Assembly: GCF_900177805.1 (NCBI RefSeq)
Contig: NZ_FXAX01000004.1
Coordinates: forward strand, 124,001 to 188,000
Source: Fibrobacter sp. UWB13
Lineage (GTDB): Bacteria; Fibrobacterota; Fibrobacteria; Fibrobacterales; Fibrobacteraceae
DNA length: 64,000 nt
Reading direction: 5' to 3'
Shown here: positions 16,934 through 25,086 of the stretch, piece by piece
Numbering within the stretch: the stretch's first letter is position 1
How the letters are laid out: every line of letters starts with the position of its first letter
Translations under genes and position numbers: made by a program
The notes under the pieces: generated by a model
The model's input: the letters and a program-made list of their open reading frames with translations, nothing else
Told to the model about the DNA's origin: nothing
Databases searched by the model: none

Positions 16934-18694
16934 TTACTTCACAACCGCATTGGCGTGGCCTACGTAAATGGCCTGCAAGGCGCCAGCGAGATATGCAAGC
17001 GGAGCGTTCCAGTTGATGGCCACTTCGTTTGTCGCATAGCTGCAGCGGTTATCGATGTAAGCAAGTGCCGGCTTGTCTGCAACAGCGTAGTTCGGGCACT
17101 TCCAAAGTTCCTTGCCATCGAGGTTGATGTCCTGCTTGCCCAAGTGCGGACCGCCCACGAGCATGCCCGGGACCGGATCATCGACAAAGTCAGATTCGCT
17201 CACGCGATGGTGCGGGTTGCGCGGGCTTCTGTAGCCAAAGCCAGTCACGTACGTCATTTCAATCGGGTTCTTGCCCAAGAGGTAATCGAGGCACTGCTGG
17301 GCGCCATCCAAGTAGCTCTTGTCGCCCGTGATGTAATAAGCATGCAGCAACACGATTCCGTTGTTTGCCATGGCACTGTTACTGCCCCAGTTCCAGCTCG
17401 ACGGAAGAGCCGGGAGTCTGTAAGCGCTCGTATCGCCAACCGCACGGAGTTCGTTTGCAGCGGCAAGCAAAGCCTTGCGAGCAGCACCACCGAGCTTTGC
17501 GCCAAAATCAGCAGAATCTAAAGCCACATGGTAAACAGCGAGCATGTTCACATCGCCCCACCACGGTCCATCGCTTCTGATCTTGTAAGCGCTTAAGTCG
17601 TTGAGGTAATTCTTCTTCTTTGTGGCGCGGAAAAGTTCTGTTGCCGCAAAGGCAAATTCATCCTTGCCGTCTTCGCCGCCATACGTATAGTCACCTGTCT
17701 GCACATCGGAAGGCTGCTTGTACAAAGCCTTCGGATTGTGCTTAGCCCAGTAATAGGCGGCACCAGAAGCCTTGAGCATGCGGTCTGCAAAAGCCTTGTC
17801 GAACGGAGCATACACGCGAGATGCCTGAGCCATCACTGCAGCAAAGTCAAGCGTTGCAGTCAAGCTCTTTTCAATCGCATAACGCTTGGCGCCATCAATT
17901 TCAGGCATCGTGCTAGAGCCAAACTTGAGCGACGTGAGCTTGTGATAAACGGCACCATCCTTGTCCTGCATCGAAAGCATCCAGTCCAGATTCCAGCGGA
18001 TTTCTTCGAGGAGTGAAGGCATCTTCGGAAATTCACGCGGGATGTTCCACTGGAGCGTATCCATGAAAGCCGGGAAGTGTTCATAAAGTTCCAAGAGCGT
18101 AAACACAGTAATGCCCGAGTTCACGATGTACTTGCCATAGTCACCGGCATCGTACCAACCACGCTGCGACTTGATAATCTTCGGGTCGGCCTTCTTGGGA
18201 GCGGGCTTGCCCTTGGACTGAGCAACGACCGTCGCCGTCGGCAAATCTGTACCGTAAACAGTCACGCTATCGTCGATGTGGCCTGCCGCACGAGCCCACT
18301 TGCCTGCATAGCGCGTATCGAGAGCCATACCTGCACGCTGGTAGTAGAACCACTTGAGGGCGGCCTTTGTCAAATCTTCGTAAACATTCTCGCCTATCAC
18401 GACCGGATTACCGATATAGCCGTCTCTGTACAGGCGGTACGTACCCGGTTTCTTGATCGAAGAAATATCATAGGTCTGGACTTCTTCGCCACTATAGTCC
18501 CAATCGTAAACCATCGGAGCTTCGAGCGTAAGCACCGTGTTGCCCGCCATGTCACGGACTTCGAGCGGGTTCGCATCGTTACCGGGAATGACGACCGTCT
18601 TTTCGGATTCGGGGGCAAAGCCAAGCTGGTTCACCAGGGGGATAGCCATTGTCGGCACAGCAAACGCTAACGCAGCTACTAGATGTTTACGCAT
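16934..18694 (-). CDS. Secreted GH9 endoglucanase (cellulase)
   Basis: A 586-aa inverting cellulase. A signal peptide is followed by a CelD_N-type Ig-like domain (about 20-100, VNQLGFAPESEKTVVI) and a GH9 alpha/alpha barrel. Catalytic machinery is complete: GWYDAGDYGKY near 179-189 supplies the base Asp, SPRNPHHR the conserved His/Arg, and YATNEVAINWN the acid Glu near 557. No carbohydrate-binding module or sorting tail follows. The second ATG (18694, MRKHLVAALAF) is chosen because AGG sits 6 bases before it; an in-frame ATG is 12 bases upstream. Confidence 0.93.
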   Translation of the reverse strand: MRKHLVAALAFAVPTMAIPLVNQLGFAPESEKTVVIPGNDANPLEVRDMAGNTVLTLEAPMVYDWDYSGEEVQTYDISSIKKPGTYRLYRDGYIGNPVVIGENVYEDLTKAALKWFYYQRAGMALDTRYAGKWARAAGHIDDSVTVYGTDLPTATVVAQSKGKPAPKKADPKIIKSQRGWYDAGDYGKYIVNSGITVFTLLELYEHFPAFMDTLQWNIPREFPKMPSLLEEIRWNLDWMLSMQDKDGAVYHKLTSLKFGSSTMPEIDGAKRYAIEKSLTATLDFAAVMAQASRVYAPFDKAFADRMLKASGAAYYWAKHNPKALYKQPSDVQTGDYTYGGEDGKDEFAFAATELFRATKKKNYLNDLSAYKIRSDGPWWGDVNMLAVYHVALDSADFGAKLGGAARKALLAAANELRAVGDTSAYRLPALPSSWNWGSNSAMANNGIVLLHAYYITGDKSYLDGAQQCLDYLLGKNPIEMTYVTGFGYRSPRNPHHRVSESDFVDDPVPGMLVGGPHLGKQDINLDGKELWKCPNYAVADKPALAYIDNRCSYATNEVAINWNAPLAYLAGALQAIYVGHANAVVK

Positions 18695-18821
18695 AGAAAA
18701 CCTCATTTTTGCTTAAAAAATACCTTTTCTTTTGTAAAAGCGTACCTCCACCACCCATTTTAATGTTTACTATAGGCAACGCTAAGTGTATCGAGTGTAG
18801 CGGGCGGACTCGCCGTAGTAC

Positions 18822-18857
18822 AAAAAATCCTCGGCGCGGATGCGTCGAGGATTTTTA
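18822..18857 (-). terminator. Terminator of the six-gene outer-membrane operon
   Basis: AAAATCCTCG / CGAGGATTTT stem with A and T runs on both sides, between the GH18-like gene and the GH9 gene. Confidence 0.8.
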
Positions 18858-18898
18858 AAAGCGTTTGCGAATCTTGCGATTCTCGCTAATTCCGAGAA

Positions 18899-19954
18899 TT
18901 ACTTCTTCTTACCCGGCTTGTAGTTCACGCCCGGACGGAGTTCGAGGCCAACCGTCACGAGGAGCGAAACGATCGGTTCGTAGTGGTCCTGAGAGAGGTC
19001 GTACACGGCAACGCCTGCCATGCCTTCGCTCTTTACATGCTGGGCAACAGCCTTCACAGACGGGATACCCATGAACACGATAGATTCGGTTTCGCTCACA
19101 GCCACTTCGGACTTGGAAGCTTCATCGAATGTCACCGTGTAATCCGGAGTGTCGAAGCGGTTCATGAGTTCAGCATACGGGAGGTAACCTTCGTTACCGC
19201 TGCCCACCCCCTGATGGCTCGTGCCGAGGCCCTTTGCACCTGCAAAGGACTTACCATACATGAACACCACCGGAGCAAGGAGGTCCTTGTTCACACCAGC
19301 AGCTGCAACAGCGTCAAGCGTTTCCTGCACAGAGTTTGCGCTCTGGTTCGGAACGAGGCTGCTTTCACTTTCGGTCATGAGGTCCGTCATGAACACGTCC
19401 ACGTAAGCGAGGCGGTTCAAGGCTTCGGCCTTGTAGGCATCCATGCCGGATGCCGGGTAAATCACGGCAGTCACCGTCGAGCCCGAAAGACCGTCGACCA
19501 AGGCGTTCACCATCTTGGCGTAATCTTCGGAATCATCCGTCGTGAGGTTCTGCCAGTCGAGTTCAACACCGTCACCACCGTTCGTTGCAATCCAGTCCTT
19601 CACGTTAGAGACGAAGGAAGAAAGCGTTTCGTCGGAGGAGGCGATAGCCTTGAGGCTCGATTCCGCTTCCATGCCGCCCACGGAAACGATGAGCTTCACA
19701 CCGTTTTCCTTGGACATGGTAGCGAGGTTCTTGAAGTTGTCGGCATCGTATTCGTCGGCAAAGGCAACCGTACCTTCTGCACTCGGAGTGATAGACATGT
19801 AGTGAATATCAGTCACGAGATTGTAGCGGATGTCCTTGGCGTAGAACTGGGAATACTGACTCCAATACGGATAGAAGCCAATCACTTTGTCAGCAGCAGC
19901 CTGGGCCATAGCAGCGCCCATAGCAAGAGCCAATGTAATAACTTTAAAGTTCAT
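18899..19954 (-). CDS. Secreted GH18-fold protein lacking the catalytic Glu
   Basis: A 351-aa protein with signal peptide (MNFKVITLALAMGAAMAQAA) and a GH18 TIM barrel: VIGFYPYWSQY at strand 1, LIVSVGGM (SxGG motif) near 88-95, GDGVELDWQN at 127-136. The family signature DGxDxDxE is here DGVELDWQ: the acid/base Glu is Gln135 (codon 19550-19552) and the middle Asp is Glu131. Chitinase activity is therefore unlikely; a glycan-binding, chitinase-like lectin role is inferred. The tail ends in KPGKKK. Last gene of a tight six-gene operon; start follows AGAGG by 8 bases. Confidence 0.8.
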   Translation of the reverse strand: MNFKVITLALAMGAAMAQAAADKVIGFYPYWSQYSQFYAKDIRYNLVTDIHYMSITPSAEGTVAFADEYDADNFKNLATMSKENGVKLIVSVGGMEAESSLKAIASSDETLSSFVSNVKDWIATNGGDGVELDWQNLTTDDSEDYAKMVNALVDGLSGSTVTAVIYPASGMDAYKAEALNRLAYVDVFMTDLMTESESSLVPNQSANSVQETLDAVAAAGVNKDLLAPVVFMYGKSFAGAKGLGTSHQGVGSGNEGYLPYAELMNRFDTPDYTVTFDEASKSEVAVSETESIVFMGIPSVKAVAQHVKSEGMAGVAVYDLSQDHYEPIVSLLVTVGLELRPGVNYKPGKKK

Positions 19955-19971
19955 TTGATAACCTCTCATCC

Positions 19972-20616
19972 TTATTGAATCAGACGATCAACGCCATTGG
20001 CGTCACGGCAATACAAGTTGTAATCCGGAACAAAATCTTCGGCATACTGGACACCTTCAAGCTGCTGACCGGCAATCGGCAGTTCAGAGCGAGGAGTACC
20101 AAGTTCCGTCGGAAGGCAATAACGATATGCCCAACCATGGATTCTGCCATACATGTTGAAGTGCTGGCTAATACCCATGTAATCCACAGGAATAGCGGTC
20201 AACAAGGCAAGGTCATTGTCAACGCCTACATAATTGTAGCCGTCAGCCAAAGACTGGAGCTTGGTTGCGTCAGCAGAGAAGGTTTCCCATCCTGCTTCCG
20301 TTCCACCGCCCATGTACGGGTCCAGATAAATGGCTTTCAGAGTCTCAAGGTTTGTCACGAAAACAGCATCTTCTGCAGCCTTCAGTTTATTAAAATCAGG
20401 GAGCTTAAGTCCCGCATTTACCCTGAACTGTTCGTTATAGTCCGCCACCGTTTCCCTGATCTGCATCATGCGCAATTCCGGATGCAATTTCATGTACACT
20501 TCCGAATTGAAGTCTGCAGGGAAGCTATCGACATAGGGATCATCAACACTCATCGAGGAGCAGGCGCCCAAAACACCTGCCAAGAGAATCATCGTGTACT
20601 GGTGAAGTTTTTTCAT
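19972..20616 (-). CDS. Lipoprotein of the six-gene outer-membrane operon
   Basis: A 214-aa lipoprotein with signal peptide and lipobox LAGVLGACSS (Cys about residue 19). The mature part is rich in aromatic and acidic residues (SEVYMKLHPELRMMQIRETV, DLALLTAIPVDYMGISQHFN) and matches no family I recognise. ATG 20616 is preferred over a GTG three codons earlier because AGAGG lies 8 bases before it. Gaps of 12 and 17 bases to its neighbours imply co-translation with the barrel and GH18-like genes, as expected for an accessory subunit of an outer-membrane complex. Confidence 0.7.
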   Translation of the reverse strand: MKKLHQYTMILLAGVLGACSSMSVDDPYVDSFPADFNSEVYMKLHPELRMMQIRETVADYNEQFRVNAGLKLPDFNKLKAAEDAVFVTNLETLKAIYLDPYMGGGTEAGWETFSADATKLQSLADGYNYVGVDNDLALLTAIPVDYMGISQHFNMYGRIHGWAYRYCLPTELGTPRSELPIAGQQLEGVQYAEDFVPDYNLYCRDANGVDRLIQ

Positions 20617-20628
20617 TTTCAGCACCTC

Positions 20629-22809
20629 TTAGAAATTCACCGTCACATCGGCGGAAAGTATGTTCTTGGTGATGGAAAGCTTGTCTTCGCCCGCAACAGC
20701 ACCAGTATTATAAGAATACTGAAGTTCGTTGGTAAGCATGCCATACTGCAAGGACAAGTAAGAAATCGGAGCAAGTTTCACACGGACACCAGCCATGATC
20801 AAGCGTTCGTTAGTTTCCTTCACGTTAAAGAGGAAGGGAGCTTCTTCGGTGCCGCCGACAAACGGGACGCCACCTCTGTCAAAGACCTTCTTATACTGCT
20901 GGAAACCGGCGAGCAAGCCGAACGGACCCCAAACATCGGCGGTAATACCGGCAACGATGCGAGTAGCCTTACGCTTGAGGTAAGCGTTTTCGGAAGCCTG
21001 CGAGAAAGAGCCCTGAACGAGAATCTGGCGATCGAGAGCGGCGAGTGCACCAACATCGACACCAAGACCCGCAGCAAATTCCGTAAACTTGTTCTCTTCA
21101 ATTACCGGGATACCAAGACCTGCCCATTTGCCATAGTTGGCATAAGTTTGAGTCAACAGGTTGACACGGCCATTGAAGAACACCTTGTCTTCCCAGTTCA
21201 CATCGACCTGGGCGACAATACCCTTACGGTCAGGAGTAGCCATGCCGAACGGCAATGCAAGACCGACAGACGGATCGATATCCATCAAAAGGTCCTGTTC
21301 GGCTTCGAGCTTCTTCGCAATATTACCCGTGTAACCGTTGCGGTAGAAGTGGCCATTCTTGTAGTTGTTGTCCAAGCGAGAATACATGTACTTGCTTTCT
21401 TCATCGTTAGACAAGGTATTCGTGCTGTTCGAGGTCATCAAGTTGCTTGCATTCAATGTCGTGGAATTATAGACATTGAAGTAGAGATTTTCGAGGCTAG
21501 AAGCTCCGAAAGTCGACATGATGGCTTCAGTAACCGGAGTACCGTAGAAGGAGTTCGAATTGAGGATCACCGAACGTCCATGATAGATCGGAGAAGATGC
21601 CAGTTCAGACCAGAAGCTGGAATCCGTCTTGAGGTAACCGGCCTGAGCATTGAACTCAATACCACTAATGTCACCCTTCACAAAGAGGTTGGCATAGAAG
21701 CTGTTACCATCCTGATCGCGGTAATCCTGGTTCGTATAGACATTCGCATCAGAAACTGAGTTCTTGACGTAGACAATATCCTTGCCGTCCACATTCTTGG
21801 ACATGATGGTATATTTCGACGTCTTTTCCGTCGTCATGTAGTCACGATCGACCTTCCACTTGGACATGGCAAATTCGCCGTTCAAGCCAAAGGTAACCGG
21901 AAGTTCCGGGAGCACCTTCTTGGAATCGAAAGCGAGGTCAGCAGAAATGACCATGTTGTTGTCGTAATAGATCGTATCGGCATTGTCGATCGACTTCGAG
22001 CGGCGAGTCTGCTTGCGGTCCATCAAGTTGACGAAGTTCACGCCAAGATGGGCTCCATAAGCATCGGCACCGGCACGTGCACCGAGGAGGTAACGGTCAG
22101 AGAAGTCGAAGTCAAAGAACACCTGGTCGGTCTTCTTACCCGTGTTGCGAAGACGGGCACCCGTGAGCTGAGCGGTGATATTATCGACCGGACCCACATT
22201 ACCACTCTGGTAAGCGACATTGAGACCCTGCAACAGGCGGCGGCTCGTGGTATCGAGGTTACGCTTTGCAAGAGCTTCGCGACGCTTTTCCGCAAAGATT
22301 TCCGGTTCCTGGAGGATTTCGGTCTGCGGAGTGTAAATGGTGAGCGGGGTATAACCGACACGCATGTAACCCAAGTTGAAGTCCACATGCTTATTGAGGA
22401 TCGTACCGTCGTAGCTGAACCAATGACCGATAATCGGGTTGTTGTTTTCGTCGTAAGCGCTCTGCCAATCCTTGTGCAAGCGCAACTGGACGTCAATCAT
22501 GGTTTCAGAACTCGGACGAGCGGTCAAGCGCAGGTTCACATCCGTGAAAGCCTGGTTTTCCTGAGTCGGAGATTCCGGAACGCCTTTTGCAAACTGATCG
22601 GAAGAAGCGAAGGAAGCGAGAGCGCCAGCCTTTGCCGTACCGTTAATCTTAAGTCCAAGAACTGCTGCATTGAGAGAATCCAGCTTTTCCAACAAGGACT
22701 TCTGTTGCGTCACAACCTCAGCCTGGTTTTCAGCAGCAAAAGCAGATGCGGCCGAGAAAGCTACTGCGGAGGTCAGTAAAAATTTGCGCATGTTCATATT
22801 GAAATTCAT
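20629..22809 (-). CDS. Outer-membrane beta-barrel protein 3 of the operon
   Basis: A 726-aa predicted barrel. Signal peptide (ASAFA near 20-25), a short coiled-coil stretch (VVTQQKSLLEKLDSLNAAVL, 32-51), then alternating beta strands to a C-terminal strand ending SADVTVNF, with the terminal Phe typical of BAM substrates. Residues 148-200 hold a segment shared with the next gene upstream (PLTIYTPQTEILQEPEIFAE then RRLLQGLNVAY). No plug or TonB box was recognised. The start follows GGGAGGT. Function is unknown; porin, adhesin or glycan transport are possible. Confidence 0.72.
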   Translation of the reverse strand: MNFNMNMRKFLLTSAVAFSAASAFAAENQAEVVTQQKSLLEKLDSLNAAVLGLKINGTAKAGALASFASSDQFAKGVPESPTQENQAFTDVNLRLTARPSSETMIDVQLRLHKDWQSAYDENNNPIIGHWFSYDGTILNKHVDFNLGYMRVGYTPLTIYTPQTEILQEPEIFAEKRREALAKRNLDTTSRRLLQGLNVAYQSGNVGPVDNITAQLTGARLRNTGKKTDQVFFDFDFSDRYLLGARAGADAYGAHLGVNFVNLMDRKQTRRSKSIDNADTIYYDNNMVISADLAFDSKKVLPELPVTFGLNGEFAMSKWKVDRDYMTTEKTSKYTIMSKNVDGKDIVYVKNSVSDANVYTNQDYRDQDGNSFYANLFVKGDISGIEFNAQAGYLKTDSSFWSELASSPIYHGRSVILNSNSFYGTPVTEAIMSTFGASSLENLYFNVYNSTTLNASNLMTSNSTNTLSNDEESKYMYSRLDNNYKNGHFYRNGYTGNIAKKLEAEQDLLMDIDPSVGLALPFGMATPDRKGIVAQVDVNWEDKVFFNGRVNLLTQTYANYGKWAGLGIPVIEENKFTEFAAGLGVDVGALAALDRQILVQGSFSQASENAYLKRKATRIVAGITADVWGPFGLLAGFQQYKKVFDRGGVPFVGGTEEAPFLFNVKETNERLIMAGVRVKLAPISYLSLQYGMLTNELQYSYNTGAVAGEDKLSITKNILSADVTVNF

Positions 22810-22824
22810 TCTAGTTACCTCCCA

Positions 22825-25071
22825 TTAAAATTCCACATTAATGGAAGCTTCAAAGATAGACTGACTAAACTTATGCTGGTAGGTTCCCGTTACACCATCA
22901 GCCTTGCCCTTCTTGGTATTGCTGAAGTAATCAGGCAGATTACGCGGCGTACCGGTAACGGTAGCGGTGTTATAGTCATTCGTCACATTGATCATGCCGT
23001 AGTTGATAGCGAGCCATGCATTGTCGGCGACCGTGTAGTCAAAGCCAACCATCCACTGCATCTGCTTGCTCTTCATGAGAGGAATGTCAGCACCGACTTT
23101 CGTTTCGACATTGCCGACACCGTAATCGGAATTGATCATCTGGAAACCAGCCGTAAAGCCGAGACGCGGCAAGAACTGGGCGCAGAGGCCAGCGTTGATG
23201 AAGTCGCTCTTAAGAGTGCCGACCACACCGCCGTACATCATGTTGTTCTTGCTTTCGGAATGCTTGTAAGAACCGGATACTTCCAAAGCCTTGCTGAGAC
23301 CAGCAATCTTGGCGATATCAACCTTGGCGCCACCGCCGAATTCCATGTAGGAAACCTTGTCCAAGCCTTCAATTTCAGGCTTGACCTGATTGAAGATGCT
23401 CACGAGAGCCTGAGCTTCAACCATTCCCTGCCAGTCGCCCTTGATAAGAGCGCGGACACCCATGCGGTTTGCAGTGGCAAGACCGTTCGGCAAGGCAAGC
23501 TGAAGAGCCGGATCCATCATCAAATTGAGGAGAGCGAGCTGTTCAGCGGTATAGACGTTAGAACCCCAGGAGTTCTTGTTATACGGAGCGATGTTGTAGC
23601 TCTTGGACTGACCGTCCCTAATCTTATCGTCGTTCGTACCGAGAGAGCGGGTCATCGGAGAGAACTTCGGAGAGTAGTTGTAGAGAGCGTCAAAGGTGGA
23701 GTAAAGCGGAGAGTTCACGCCGTACTTGACCGTTTCGCCATCCTTATCGGAGTTCAAGATGCGCTGAGCAAAGAAGCTCGGAGACTGGGCGAGGTTGTTG
23801 AACCACTTTTCATCGTTGCGGATGAAGTCGAGGGCAAGACCTGCACTCCAGCTATTGTCCACCTTGTAACCCACGTTCAAGTTAGCAAGAATTGCAGAAC
23901 CGTTAGCAGATTCTTCGGTCGTAGGAAGGGTAAGCTGGGTATAAACTGTTTCACCAGTTTCAGGATCCGTCAGTTCTTCACCAGTTGTAGGATCGATAGC
24001 GGCCGGGCCCTGGACAACCTTGCTCAACGTCTTCGTCTTGTTCATGGACATGGCGTATTCAGCAACAAGGTCAAGAGTCAGGTTCTTGTTCTGCATGAGG
24101 GCAGCCACATCGGCACCGACGCGAGCGCTCAGCACGAACGTATTCTGCAAAGCATCATCGTACGGATTGATCTGCTGCATTTCGTAAGGGTTAGCCTTAT
24201 CTCCAGGAACGAAGCCCACCGGGTCCCTGTTCACATGGCGGTAAGTATAAGAGTTGGTGCTCTCGTTATCGAAAATGAGCATCGGAGTCACGCCGACAAA
24301 GATATTCTTCTGCATCGGCAATAGTTCGATGTTGCCACCGACAAGCCACTTGTCCGTTGCAGAGGCAAGCGACGTACCATCGACTTCATCACCCGGAAGG
24401 ATGTTGCCTTCGGCACCGGTAAAGTCAAGCACCGACACGCGGTTCACGCGGGCGAAGAATGCTTCGGCACGGAGTTCACCAATCATCGGGTCGATTTCCT
24501 GACGGAACTGGAGATTCACACCCTGGAGGTTGCGCTTGTTGCCTTCGAGGAGCTGTTCCTTCTGGGCCATGTGGCGTTTACGGGCGAAAATCGTCGGTTC
24601 GTACATGATGTCGATACCCGGATTGTAGATCGTAAGCGGAGTGATTTCCTGACGGAAGTCACCGACAACCCAGTAGAAGTTCTTGCCGATATTGCCTTCG
24701 ACATTGAGCCACTTGGCTTCGAGAGTCTTAGATGCAGCAGCAAAGTATTCCTGCATACCGCCGCCAAGGCGCATCGTCACGTTGGCGCGGACAAATTCGT
24801 ACGGACGGAAACCGAAGTTCAAGTCAGCACTGACGAATTCGTTGCGTTCCACATCCGTCATGTTGTTGATACCGGTCGGATCGTTATCCGTAGAGAAACT
24901 GGAGCGCTGTGCTACAGCACGGATGCTACCGCCAATTTCAACGCCACGCTTGGCGTTTGCACTATCAGCCTTGGCCTGCAAAGCCTTTTGATTATCCGCA
25001 ACAGCGGAAGCCGATGCGGCAACCGAGGCAGAAAGAAGGGCGATTAAAAGTCTTTTCATTTTCATATTCAT
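22825..25071 (-). CDS. Outer-membrane beta-barrel protein 2 of the operon
   Basis: A 748-aa predicted barrel paralogous to its downstream neighbour. Signal peptide ending ASASA, a short helix (NQKALQAKADSANAKRG), then beta strands ending EASINVEF. The shared segment lies at 136-190 (VVGDFRQEITPLTIYNPGID, then YEPTIFARKRH and RNLQGVNLQF). GGGAGG directly abuts the first ATG of the frame (25080), so the third in-frame codon position, ATG 25071, is the likely start. Distances of 15 bases on each side fit one transcript. Confidence 0.72.
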   Translation of the reverse strand: MNMKMKRLLIALLSASVAASASAVADNQKALQAKADSANAKRGVEIGGSIRAVAQRSSFSTDNDPTGINNMTDVERNEFVSADLNFGFRPYEFVRANVTMRLGGGMQEYFAAASKTLEAKWLNVEGNIGKNFYWVVGDFRQEITPLTIYNPGIDIMYEPTIFARKRHMAQKEQLLEGNKRNLQGVNLQFRQEIDPMIGELRAEAFFARVNRVSVLDFTGAEGNILPGDEVDGTSLASATDKWLVGGNIELLPMQKNIFVGVTPMLIFDNESTNSYTYRHVNRDPVGFVPGDKANPYEMQQINPYDDALQNTFVLSARVGADVAALMQNKNLTLDLVAEYAMSMNKTKTLSKVVQGPAAIDPTTGEELTDPETGETVYTQLTLPTTEESANGSAILANLNVGYKVDNSWSAGLALDFIRNDEKWFNNLAQSPSFFAQRILNSDKDGETVKYGVNSPLYSTFDALYNYSPKFSPMTRSLGTNDDKIRDGQSKSYNIAPYNKNSWGSNVYTAEQLALLNLMMDPALQLALPNGLATANRMGVRALIKGDWQGMVEAQALVSIFNQVKPEIEGLDKVSYMEFGGGAKVDIAKIAGLSKALEVSGSYKHSESKNNMMYGGVVGTLKSDFINAGLCAQFLPRLGFTAGFQMINSDYGVGNVETKVGADIPLMKSKQMQWMVGFDYTVADNAWLAINYGMINVTNDYNTATVTGTPRNLPDYFSNTKKGKADGVTGTYQHKFSQSIFEASINVEF

Positions 25072-25086
25072 CTTTAGCATCCTCCC

